DNA from: Spirochaetaceae bacterium | GTDB taxonomy: Bacteria; Spirochaetota; Spirochaetia; SZUA-6; Fen-1364 | NCBI GenBank assembly: GCA_003141795.1 | Contig: PLNO01000153.1 | Location: 1-9,730 of the forward strand | Direction of reading: 5' to 3' | Length of the DNA: 9,730 nucleotides | Shown here: positions 1-5,876 of the stretch, in pieces | Layout: each line of letters starts with the position of its first letter | Position numbering within the stretch: position 1 is the first letter of the stretch | Position numbers and translations under genes: made by a program | The notes under the pieces: generated by a model | Databases searched by the model: none | The model's input: only the letters and a program-made list of their open reading frames with translations | Told to the model about the DNA's origin: nothing

Positions 1-523
1 GGGAGGAGGTGGGCTCGTCCATCATCAAGAGCCGCGCTTTGAGTGAGACCGCCTTCGCGATTTCCACGAGCTGCATCTGCGAGACGCTCAAGTGTTTTAC
101 GAGGGTATACGGATCGATGTATTCGACCCCCAACGCGCTCAGGTACTTCCTGCACTCCACCGCCATTCGTTTGCGATCGATGAATCCCAGCGCGTTCTTC
201 AGCATTCGTCCCTGATAGACGTTTTCCGCGACGCTCATGGATCGACAAAGCGAAAGCTCCTGGTGAATCATCGCGATGCCGATATGCTGTGCGTGCCGCG
301 GGTCCCTGAGTCTCACCGGCGCCCCGTCAAAATGGATCTGACCCTCGTCGGGGTGATAGACGCCGGAGAGTATGTTCATGAGCGTCGATTTGCCAGCGCC
401 GTTTTCCCCGACGATCGCGTGAATCTCGCCCTTTCTCACGTCGAAGTTCACGCCCTTCAGCGCCACGGCGCCGACGAAAGACTTGGTGATGTTTTCGAAT
501 CTGCAGATGATGTCCGAGGCCAT
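1..523 (-). CDS. Sugar ABC transporter ATP-binding protein (RbsA/XylG/MglA type), partial at the left edge
   Basis: This is the cytoplasmic ATPase of a CUT2-type sugar importer; it would energise the RbsC-like permease encoded just upstream. Only the first 174 codons are in the window. Visible motifs are Walker A GENGAGKST (residues 39-47 region), a Q-loop in IHQE (86-89), the signature LSVSQMQ (145-151), and Walker B leading into MMDEPTSS (167-174). The start ATG at 523 is preceded by GGAAGGAGG about 7 nt upstream. CUT2 ATPases are normally about 500 residues with two nucleotide-binding domains, so most of the protein, and probably a periplasmic binding protein gene, lies outside the window. 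The signature has Ser where LSGGQ-type motifs have the second Gly. The gene follows the permease after 22 nt, in the same operon. The family is very likely; the sugar is unknown. Confidence 0.95.
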   Translation of the reverse strand, partial: MASDIICRFENITKSFVGAVALKGVNFDVRKGEIHAIVGENGAGKSTLMNILSGVYHPDEGQIHFDGAPVRLRDPRHAQHIGIAMIHQELSLCRSMSVAENVYQGRMLKNALGFIDRKRMAVECRKYLSALGVEYIDPYTLVKHLSVSQMQLVEIAKAVSLKARLLMMDEPTSS

Positions 524-545
524 GTCGTTTCCTCCTTCCGCCCGC

Positions 546-1511
546 TCAGGACTTCCGACGGGACCGCAGGCTGTCGATGGACACCGCGCCGATGATGACG
601 ACGCCGACGCTCACCGTCTGCCAGTACCCCGGCACCGCCAGCAGGACAAAGGCGTTCTTCAGGACGCCCATCAGGCCCGCACCGACGATGACCCCGAGGA
701 GGCTCCCCTCGCCGCCGGCGAGGCTGATCCCGCCGATGACCGCCGCAGCGATGACGTCCAGCTCGTAGCCGTTGCCGTAGAAAGGATCAGAGCCCTCCAA
801 TTGGCCCATGAGGATCAACCCGCAGACGCCCGCCAGGATCCCCGTGAGCGTGAACACCATCAACTTCGTCCTGTCCACCCGGATGCCGGAGAGGGTGGCC
901 GCCTTCTCGTTGTTCCCGACGGCATACACGTTCCTCCCGAGGGTCGTGTTGTTGGCGAATATGAACCCACCCGCCACGATCAGGACCATCACGATCACCG
1001 AGACCGGCACGATGCCGACGTGCCCGCCGCCTACGACGGAGACCCACGTGTTGTCATAGTGAATGGGCACGCCATGGGTCATCAGCAGCGAGAACCCACG
1101 TGCAATGCTCATCATGCCCAGCGTGGCGATGAACGGGGCGATGCGGACCTTCGTCACCAGCAGGCCGTTGGCCATGCCGACGATGGCGCCGAGCCCGAGG
1201 ATGGCGATCAGGGTGACGAGGGGGGATGCGCCCGACCTGGCGGCCAGCGCTCCGAAACACGCCGTCAATCCCACCAGCGACCCGACGGAAAGGTCGATGC
1301 CCGCCGTGATGATGATGAGACCTTCGCCGACCGCCAGGATGGCGATCAGGGAGAACTGCCTCAACACGTTCACGATGTTCCTGAAGGTCAGGAAATAGGG
1401 GCTGGCAAAGGACATTGCAGCGCACAGCACCAGCAGGGCGATAAGGACGCTGACTTCCGATCGCGCAAGAAAAACCCTGACAGGACCTCGTCGTGCGGTA
1501 CCCAGATTCAT
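546..1511 (-). CDS. Sugar ABC transporter permease, RbsC/BPD_transp_2 family
   Basis: This is the inner-membrane subunit of a ribose/xylose/galactose-type importer. The 321-residue product has the usual length for the family and is a chain of hydrophobic helices. Diagnostic pieces are GIDLSVGS (71-78), FIATLGMMS (127-135), the cytoplasmic coupling stretch around GRNVYAVGNNEKAA (192-205), and AAAVIGGISLAGGEGS near residue 260. The reading frame stays open 20 codons further upstream, but I start at the ATG at 1511 because a perfect AGGAGG (1518-1523) sits 6 nt before it. The basic N-terminus before the first membrane span also fits this start. The stop is TGA at 546-548, and the ATPase start follows after 22 nt. 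A 78-nt gap separates it from the upstream SDR gene; I see no terminator there, so co-transcription is likely. The substrate is not identifiable, although the SDR neighbours suggest a sugar or polyol. Confidence 0.95.
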   Translation of the reverse strand: MNLGTARRGPVRVFLARSEVSVLIALLVLCAAMSFASPYFLTFRNIVNVLRQFSLIAILAVGEGLIIITAGIDLSVGSLVGLTACFGALAARSGASPLVTLIAILGLGAIVGMANGLLVTKVRIAPFIATLGMMSIARGFSLLMTHGVPIHYDNTWVSVVGGGHVGIVPVSVIVMVLIVAGGFIFANNTTLGRNVYAVGNNEKAATLSGIRVDRTKLMVFTLTGILAGVCGLILMGQLEGSDPFYGNGYELDVIAAAVIGGISLAGGEGSLLGVIVGAGLMGVLKNAFVLLAVPGYWQTVSVGVVIIGAVSIDSLRSRRKS

Positions 1512-1589
1512 TGTATTCCTCCTCGTCACTTGGTCTCGATTTTTCACGGCCACGGGTGGACCGGCGAGCAATGCGGTGCGTGGGCGTCC

Positions 1590-2396
1590 CTACCAGGCAC
1601 AGTATCCCCCGTCGATGATGACGTCGCCTCCGGTCATGTAGTCGGATACCTCGCTGGCGAGGAATACGACGGCGCCTTGCAGGTCAGTGACCTCCGCCAT
1701 ACGACCCGCCGGGACGCGCTTCAGCCACTCGGGCACGATGGCCTGGCCCTCAGGGGTCGCGAGCAGGTTCTCCACGAGGGGAGTGCTGGTGTACCCCGGG
1801 CTGATGCTGTTGACGCGTACGCCCCGGGGTGCCCATTCGGCCGCCAGGCTCCGCGTCAGATGCAGGACTCCGGCCTTGGAGACGTTGTAGGCGCTCTGTT
1901 TTTGCGGCGTGTTGATGATGTGCGCGGACATCGAGGCGGTGTTGATGATCTTTCCGTACCCGCTTTTGAACATCGCCTTCGCCTCCTCCTGCGCGCAGAA
2001 GAACACCCCGTCGAGGTTGAGCGCCATGAGGGAGCGCCAGGCCTCCTCCGTCATGGCCTCGGAGTCGACCCACGTGCTCTTCCCGGCATTGTTCACTGCA
2101 ATCGTCAGAGTACCCCATGTGTCGACGATGCGCGTGATCATGCGCGCGACATCCGCCCGCTTGGTGACGTCCGCCACGATCGCCATCGAGTCGATGCGCT
2201 TCGCCTTCAATTCCGCGGCGGTTTTCTCGGCGAACTCCGCCTGGATGTCCACCACCGCGACGGATGCACCCGCCTCGCCGAGGGCATGAGCGTATGCCCG
2301 ACCGATGCCCTGTCCGGCCCCCGTGACGAGTGCCGTCCGACCCTTGAGGGAAAAACGTTCAAGAATCGGTTTCGCGCCCACTACGTGATCTGCCAT
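1590..2396 (-). CDS. SDR-family oxidoreductase, polyol/sugar-alcohol dehydrogenase-like
   Basis: A 268-residue classical short-chain dehydrogenase/reductase. It has the cofactor motif TGAGQGIG (25-32), NNAG (102-105), an active-site Asn in LNLDG (127), Ser in NTASMSAH (155-157), and YNVSK with Tyr170 and Lys174. Asp50 after the second strand (VVDI) is the residue that normally selects NAD(H) over NADP(H). The string NTASMSxxI...PQ..AYN and the C-terminus DGGYCAW resemble arabinitol dehydrogenases and sorbose or xylulose reductases, so I infer a polyol or ketose substrate. The start at 2396 has AGGAAG (2405-2410) 8 nt upstream, lying inside the end of the preceding SDR gene. The gap to that gene is only 3 nt, so translation is probably coupled. 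The family is certain and the exact substrate is not. Confidence 0.93.
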   Translation of the reverse strand: MADHVVGAKPILERFSLKGRTALVTGAGQGIGRAYAHALGEAGASVAVVDIQAEFAEKTAAELKAKRIDSMAIVADVTKRADVARMITRIVDTWGTLTIAVNNAGKSTWVDSEAMTEEAWRSLMALNLDGVFFCAQEEAKAMFKSGYGKIINTASMSAHIINTPQKQSAYNVSKAGVLHLTRSLAAEWAPRGVRVNSISPGYTSTPLVENLLATPEGQAIVPEWLKRVPAGRMAEVTDLQGAVVFLASEVSDYMTGGDVIIDGGYCAW

Positions 2397-2399
2397 GAT

Positions 2400-3236
2400 T
2401 TATTCTTCCTTTCCGCTGTTTTGGGAGGCCCGTGATCCCTGCGCAGACTCCCATGCACGTGCCGGGTTCTGCACCTTGAGCATGCCGCCGTCGACGCCGA
2501 TCACCTCTCCCGTTATGTAGCCGGCCTCGCGCGAGCACAGGAAGGCGACGAGCTCCGCGACGTCCTCAGGCGCCCCGAATTGGCCGTGGGGGATCTGCTT
2601 CCTCTGCTCGGTACCCCGTGTTTCGATCATTTCCCTGGTCATTTCCGTGGCGATGATGCCTGGCGCGTATGCGTTGACAGTTATTCCGAAGGGGGCGAGC
2701 TCCGCGGAAGCGATGCGGGTCAGCATGTCGACACCCGCCTTCGAGCATCCATAAGCGATCAGGCCGACGTCCGCGAGTCGACCTGAAATGGAGCTCGCAT
2801 TGACGATCCGACCTTCGCCGCTTTTCTTGAGCCAGGGCAGCGAGGCCTGTATCATGTGGAACATGCTCTTGAGATTCGCGCTGTAGAGGGAATCGAAGAA
2901 GCTCTCGTCCATGGATTCGAGAAAGGCGAAGCGAAAGATGCCGGCATTGTTGACGAGGATGTCGATTCCTCCCCACTTCTTCACGACCTCTTCAACGACC
3001 CTCGTTGACTCCGATTTTTTGGTGACATCGGCCTTGCAGGTGAAAAACTCCCCACCCAGCGGGGCGGTTTCGGTCTCAGCGGCGCGCGCCGCCTCGGCAT
3101 CACTGTGATAGACGGCGGCGACCGCGATCCGCCTCGACAGCAGTGCTTTGCAGATACCGAGCCCGATTCCCTTTGTTCCGCCCGTTACGACGGCGACCCG
3201 CCTGGCTGCCGGAGATTTCGACATGTTTGAGTTCAT
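2400..3236 (-). CDS. SDR-family oxidoreductase, FabG-like, first gene of the sugar operon
   Basis: A 278-residue classical SDR. Motifs are TGGTKGIG (18-25), NNAG (96-99), Asn121, Ser149 in NASSISG, and YGCSK with Tyr162 and Lys166. Strand 2 ends in VYHSD (42-46), without an acidic residue at the NAD-selecting position; the Tyr-His-Ser pattern favours NADP(H). The frame is open another 52 codons upstream to a GTG, but the ATG at 3236 has GGAGG (3243-3247) 6 nt before it and starts close to the Rossmann fold, so I use it. The C-terminus runs about 22 residues past the usual DGGxxxV end, as a polar tail that also carries the ribosome binding site of the next SDR gene. It is annotated as FabG-like by fold only; the ABC importer context argues for a catabolic role rather than fatty-acid synthesis. 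Confidence 0.92.
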   Translation of the reverse strand: MNSNMSKSPAARRVAVVTGGTKGIGLGICKALLSRRIAVAAVYHSDAEAARAAETETAPLGGEFFTCKADVTKKSESTRVVEEVVKKWGGIDILVNNAGIFRFAFLESMDESFFDSLYSANLKSMFHMIQASLPWLKKSGEGRIVNASSISGRLADVGLIAYGCSKAGVDMLTRIASAELAPFGITVNAYAPGIIATEMTREMIETRGTEQRKQIPHGQFGAPEDVAELVAFLCSREAGYITGEVIGVDGGMLKVQNPARAWESAQGSRASQNSGKEE

Positions 3237-3373
3237 AAGCCCCCTCCATTCGGAACTGACGTGAAAATGGAAACACTTCTGGCGTGGCGATGAGAGAGGT
3301 GATCTGTTTTTTGAGCAAAGTCTCGAGACCGTTGTCCGAGATGTGAGGATGAGCCTTCGGGAATGACCGCCAT
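3233..3373 (-). CDS. Possible 46-codon leader ORF overlapping the SDR start
   Basis: Downstream of the predicted promoter, an ATG at 3373 opens a 46-codon frame whose TGA (3235-3233) overlaps the SDR ATG (3236-3234) as ATGA, the classic arrangement for translational coupling. The predicted peptide begins MAVIPEGSSSH, is rich in Ser and His, and ends NGGGL. I recognise no family in it. Against it, there is no good Shine-Dalgarno site before the ATG, and the end of the frame coincides with the strong ribosome binding site of the SDR gene, so the overlap could be chance. It is best read as a candidate leader peptide rather than an established gene. Confidence 0.2.
   Translation of the reverse strand: MAVIPEGSSSHLGQRSRDFAQKTDHLSHRHARSVSIFTSVPNGGGL
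3320..3329. promoter_or_regulatory. Perfect 10-bp palindrome GTCTCGAGAC in the operon leader
   Basis: GTCTCGAGAC is fully self-complementary. It lies about 110-120 nt downstream of the predicted transcription start of the SDR-ABC operon and about 85 nt before the SDR start codon. It could be an operator half-site cluster or the tip of an RNA structure. A 10-bp palindrome can also arise by chance, so confidence is low. Confidence 0.3.
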
Positions 3374-3447
3374 GCTTTGCCGAGAGTCTCACGAGGCTCA
3401 GGCAGAGTACAGAAGGGGAGGGAACTCTTTCCGCAATACCGAACAGG

Positions 3448-3477
3448 ACTATAAAGACGGGAAGAACGAAATGTCAA
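3448..3477 (-). promoter_or_regulatory. Strong sigma70-type promoter for the SDR-ABC operon
   Basis: Reading the minus strand, TTGACA (3477-3472) is followed after 18 bp by TATAGT (3453-3448), which is 11 of 12 consensus matches. The start of transcription would be near 3441, giving an untranslated leader of about 205 nt before the SDR ATG at 3236. The segment just upstream of the -35 box is G+C rich and holds a 7-bp inverted repeat. This is the best promoter I can find in the window. Confidence 0.65.
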
Positions 3478-3564
3478 GGCCAGGGAGCGGGCGGCCGCGC
3501 GCACCGCCCGAAATCGCCTCATCGCCGGTGACGACAACGGCGCCCTCTCCCTTTGTTCCTGTCA
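3449..3564 (-). pseudogene. Short ORF with SDR-like first strand and strong RBS, possible SDR remnant
   Basis: The minus strand has AGGAG 5 nt before an ATG at 3564. The 38-codon frame begins MTGTKGEGAVVVTG, which looks like the first beta strand and turn of a Rossmann-fold SDR, and then stops at TAG (3451-3449) without a glycine-rich GxxxGxG motif. In the next frame over, the sequence can be read as an arginine/alanine-rich helix (RFRAVRAAARSLA) such as would follow in an SDR, which would fit a frameshifted, truncated third SDR. Its stop overlaps the predicted -10 box of the operon promoter. It could equally be a spurious ORF; the resemblance covers only about 14 residues. Confidence 0.2.
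3488..3510. repeat. GC-rich inverted repeat, 7-bp arms
   Basis: CGGGCGG (3488-3494) and CCGCCCG (3504-3510) are exact reverse complements separated by 9 nt. The repeat is centred about 58 bp upstream of the predicted start of the SDR-ABC operon, a position where activators or repressors often bind. Neither strand has a following T-tract, so it is not a convincing intrinsic terminator. Confidence 0.4.
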
Positions 3565-3619
3565 TGCGATCTCCTCTCGCTAAGGTGCTGACAAAGCATG
3601 GCAGGGGTGGTATGCAAGT

Positions 3620-5503
3620 GTGATGGGAAAAGCCAAGCATCGCGCACGCACCACCGGGATCGTGATCCTGGCCGTCATCGTCGTCCTGGGGATCGGGTAC
3701 CTTGCCTTGCCGAAGGGGCCGCGCGACCCCATGGCATTCGACGATCCCTGGAACACACCGCGGCCCGAAGTCACGGCGCAGAAGTACGCCGCCGTCACGG
3801 GAACCCCATGGGCCACGGACGTCGCTATGGAGGTGCTCGACCAGGGCGGCAATGCGTTCGATGCGGCGGCTGCCGCGCTTCTGGCACTGAACGTGACGCA
3901 CGACGAAGCCTCGAGCTTCCCCGGAGTCGCCCCGCTCATGATCTATGACGCGAAGACCGGCGTCGTGTCCTCCTACATCGGTGCCGGCACGGCACCGGCG
4001 GCTGCAACAATCGCCCGCTTCAAGGCAAAGGGATACAAGACGATCCCGGCGCTCAACATCTGGGCGCAGCTCCTTCCGGCATCTCCCGATGTCATCGTCA
4101 GTCTCCTGCGGGATCACGGGACGATGAGCTTCCAGCAGATCGTTCAGCCCGCCATCGCCCTTGCGCGCGAGGGATTCCCCGTCCATCACGTCATGATGCA
4201 CAACATGGACCTGTCCCTCGTCGAGCGCATCGGCTTTGCCGTGATCTTTCCGTACAACACGAAGGTCTACCTGGGCGGCCAGTGGTGGAGGCCGATGTAC
4301 CCGAAAGACCGCTTGAAGCTCCCTGACCTCGCCAACACGCTTGAGGCCATGGCAAGGGCGGAGCAGTCGGCGCTTTCCGGCGGGGCGAGCCGCGCGCAGG
4401 GGCTGCAGGCCGTACGGGACTACTTCTACAAAGGCCCCATGGCCGATGCCATCGTGAAGATGGAGAAAGCGCAGCACGGGCTCATCACCGCCGAGGACCT
4501 TGCGGGCTACACCGGCGGGTGGGAGACCCCCGTGCAGGGCAGCTATGGAGCGTATACCTACTATACCAATGGCACCTGGTCGCAGGGCGCCATCGGGCCT
4601 CTGGCACTTCAGATACTGGAAGGGATCGATCTTAAATCCATGGGGCACAACAGCCCTCGGTACGTGCACACAGTCGCGCAGGCCATCGAGCTCGCCATGG
4701 CAGATCGTGAAGCGTACATGGCGGATCCGGCCTTCGTGAAAGTCCCCCTGAAGGAGATCATGAGCAAGGGGTACGCCGCACAGCGGAGGCAGAAGATGAC
4801 TGATCGCGCGTTCGGACCCCTGCCTGCCCCGGGTGTCGTTGCCGGGCTTTCCAGCGCGCCGCCTCTCTCCAGCCCCGAGCCTGATCGCCTCCACATGGCG
4901 GGTTTCCTGAGGGAATTGCGCATCGGGAAGGACACGAGCCAGATCGCCATCGTGGACAAATTGGGGAACGCCGTTTCCCTCACGCCGAGCGACTTCCCCA
5001 AGTCCCCCATGGTTCCCGGAACCGGTCTGACCCTGGGCAACCGGATGACCCAGTTCCGCCTGGATCCGTCGAACGTCGACGCCCTTGCGCCGGGCAAGCG
5101 TCCGCGCATCACGCCGCACGCGGCCATCATCTTCAAGGACAACAAGTTCTTCATGACCATCGGGACGCCGGGGGACGACATGCAGGCACAGGCACTCGTG
5201 CAGGTCATTTTGAACATGACCGTCTTCGGCATGGGCATCCAGGAGGCGATCGAGGCGCCGCGCTTTCGATCCCGGAGCGCCCCGGATTCTTTCGCGCCGC
5301 ACGCGAGCTCCCCGGGCACGCTGCAGCTGGAAAAGAAGCTCTACGACAGTGACGCCGCCGGTCTCACGGCCCTCGGCTACACCGTCAAGAGCCTCCCCGA
5401 CTGGGACAACACGTTCGGAGCCGTCGGGGCGGTGATCAAGAACGCGAACGGGCTCGTTGCAGGCTCCGATCCCCGTGAAGAGACGTGGGCCGAGGGACGA
5501 TAG
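3620..5503 (+). CDS. Membrane-anchored gamma-glutamyltranspeptidase-family Ntn hydrolase, substrate pocket altered
   Basis: A full-length (627-residue) GGT-family protein. Basic residues (KAKHRAR) precede one hydrophobic segment at about 13-30, so it should be exported and anchored. Family members self-cleave before a threonine that becomes the nucleophile. Here that residue is Thr439, in the motif TSQIAIVDKLGNAV, and family motifs continue with GKRPRITP (about 493-499), GTPGDDMQ (515-522) and GIQEAIEAPRF. Residues that hold the glutamyl group in E. coli GGT appear replaced: Arg114 aligns with Ala122 (YIGAGTAP instead of DFRExAP), Asp433 with Gln478, Ser462-Ser463 with Ile497-Thr498, and Gly484 with Asp519. 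I therefore infer an acylase/amidase of a different specificity. Start: GTG 3620 or ATG 3623 after a GGGGTGG; the choice is uncertain. The csaA-like gene follows after 1 nt. Confidence 0.92.
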   Translation: MMGKAKHRARTTGIVILAVIVVLGIGYLALPKGPRDPMAFDDPWNTPRPEVTAQKYAAVTGTPWATDVAMEVLDQGGNAFDAAAAALLALNVTHDEASSFPGVAPLMIYDAKTGVVSSYIGAGTAPAAATIARFKAKGYKTIPALNIWAQLLPASPDVIVSLLRDHGTMSFQQIVQPAIALAREGFPVHHVMMHNMDLSLVERIGFAVIFPYNTKVYLGGQWWRPMYPKDRLKLPDLANTLEAMARAEQSALSGGASRAQGLQAVRDYFYKGPMADAIVKMEKAQHGLITAEDLAGYTGGWETPVQGSYGAYTYYTNGTWSQGAIGPLALQILEGIDLKSMGHNSPRYVHTVAQAIELAMADREAYMADPAFVKVPLKEIMSKGYAAQRRQKMTDRAFGPLPAPGVVAGLSSAPPLSSPEPDRLHMAGFLRELRIGKDTSQIAIVDKLGNAVSLTPSDFPKSPMVPGTGLTLGNRMTQFRLDPSNVDALAPGKRPRITPHAAIIFKDNKFFMTIGTPGDDMQAQALVQVILNMTVFGMGIQEAIEAPRFRSRSAPDSFAPHASSPGTLQLEKKLYDSDAAGLTALGYTVKSLPDWDNTFGAVGAVIKNANGLVAGSDPREETWAEGR

Positions 5504-5504
5504 C

Positions 5505-5843
5505 ATGGAGACCATCTCCTGGGAGGAGTTTCTCAAGGTCGAGCTTCGCGTCGGAAAGATCGTCGCCGCGCGCGCCTTCCCCGAAGCGAGAAAACCCGCC
5601 TATCAGCTCGAGGTGGATTTCGGAGAGGAGCTGGGCGTGAAGAAATCCAGCGCCCAGATCACCCAGCTCTACACTCCTGAGGAGCTCGTCGGGAAGATGG
5701 TCGTCGCCGTGGTGAACTTTCCCCCGAAACAGATCGGACCCTTCAGGTCGGAGTGCCTCGTGACCGGCTTCCACAACGAGCGCGGAGAGGTCTCGCTCTG
5801 CGTTCCCGACAAGAGCGTCCCCATCGGAGCGAAGCTGCTCTGA
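5505..5843 (+). CDS. csaA: CsaA-type tRNA-binding protein (OB fold)
   Basis: A 112-residue protein, the normal size for CsaA and the related C-terminal tRNA-binding domain of methionyl-tRNA synthetase. Family members dimerise and bind tRNA nonspecifically through an OB fold; a secretion-chaperone role has been proposed for the Bacillus subtilis protein. Conserved stretches are VELRVGKIVAA (12-22), QLEVDFGEELGVKKSSAQIT (34-53), VVNFPPKQIGPFRSE (68-82) and VPDKSVPIGAKL at the end. The frame extends further upstream inside the hydrolase gene, but the ATG at 5505 has GAGGGA 7 nt before it and matches the family start. It begins 1 nt after the stop of the GGT-like gene, so the two are probably translationally coupled, although no functional link between them is known to me. 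Confidence 0.93.
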   Translation: METISWEEFLKVELRVGKIVAARAFPEARKPAYQLEVDFGEELGVKKSSAQITQLYTPEELVGKMVVAVVNFPPKQIGPFRSECLVTGFHNERGEVSLCVPDKSVPIGAKLL

Positions 5844-5876
5844 GCTGACGGGCAGGGTAAGGACCGGACAGTCAGC
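5844..5876. terminator. Inverted repeat in the convergent csaA/flavoprotein gap
   Basis: GCTGAC (5844-5849) and GTCAGC (5871-5876) are exact reverse complements. They enclose a 21-nt loop and span the 28-nt gap between the two convergent stop codons. A bidirectional terminator would be expected here. However, the arms are short, the loop is long and there is no T-tract on either strand, so this is weak evidence. Confidence 0.2.

Larger units (their letters stand above)
3237..3619. other. 383-nt divergent intergenic region between the SDR operon and the GGT-like gene
   Basis: This gap contains no gene I can confirm. From right to left on the minus strand it holds: a short ORF with a strong ribosome binding site (3564-3449), a GC-rich hairpin (3488-3510), a near-consensus promoter (3448-3477), and a leader of about 205 nt with a 10-bp palindrome (3320-3329) and a possible 46-codon ORF. 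On the plus strand, CTGACA (3588-3593), 17 bp, TATGCA (3611-3616) is a weak promoter candidate for the hydrolase gene; if real, its transcript would start almost at the start codon. Most regulation of the two flanking units probably sits here. Confidence 0.6.

Noticed and set aside
1512..1589. Possible terminator or internal promoter between the SDR and permease genes
   Set aside because: I see no inverted repeat followed by a T-tract and no convincing -35/-10 pair in this 78-nt gap.
483..2435. A 650-codon open frame on the plus strand opposite the permease and SDR genes
   Set aside because: Its product is low-complexity and rich in Asp, His, Arg and Gln, as expected for the antisense frame of G+C-rich codons. 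The opposite strand carries clear conserved families with ribosome sites.
3270..3285. GAAACACTTC as a possible catabolite-control or LacI-type operator
   Set aside because: Only three bases on each side are symmetric, and it matches no operator consensus well enough to call.
3303..3312. T-rich run on the plus strand as a terminator tail
   Set aside because: No stable hairpin precedes it and no plus-strand gene ends nearby.
3588..3616. CTGACA-17-TATGCA as promoter of the hydrolase gene
   Set aside because: The -10 box matches only half the consensus, and transcription would begin at the start codon. It is mentioned in the intergenic entry but not called as a feature.
3363..3623. An 86-codon plus-strand frame in the divergent gap upstream of the hydrolase
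   Set aside because: It has no ribosome binding site, no recognisable motif, and overlaps the predicted minus-strand promoter and leader.
3449..5536. A 695-codon open frame on the minus strand opposite the GGT-like gene
   Set aside because: It has no recognisable domain and an Arg/Val/His-rich composition typical of an antisense shadow. Only its last 38 codons, which lie outside the hydrolase gene and have their own ribosome site, are kept as a low-confidence feature.
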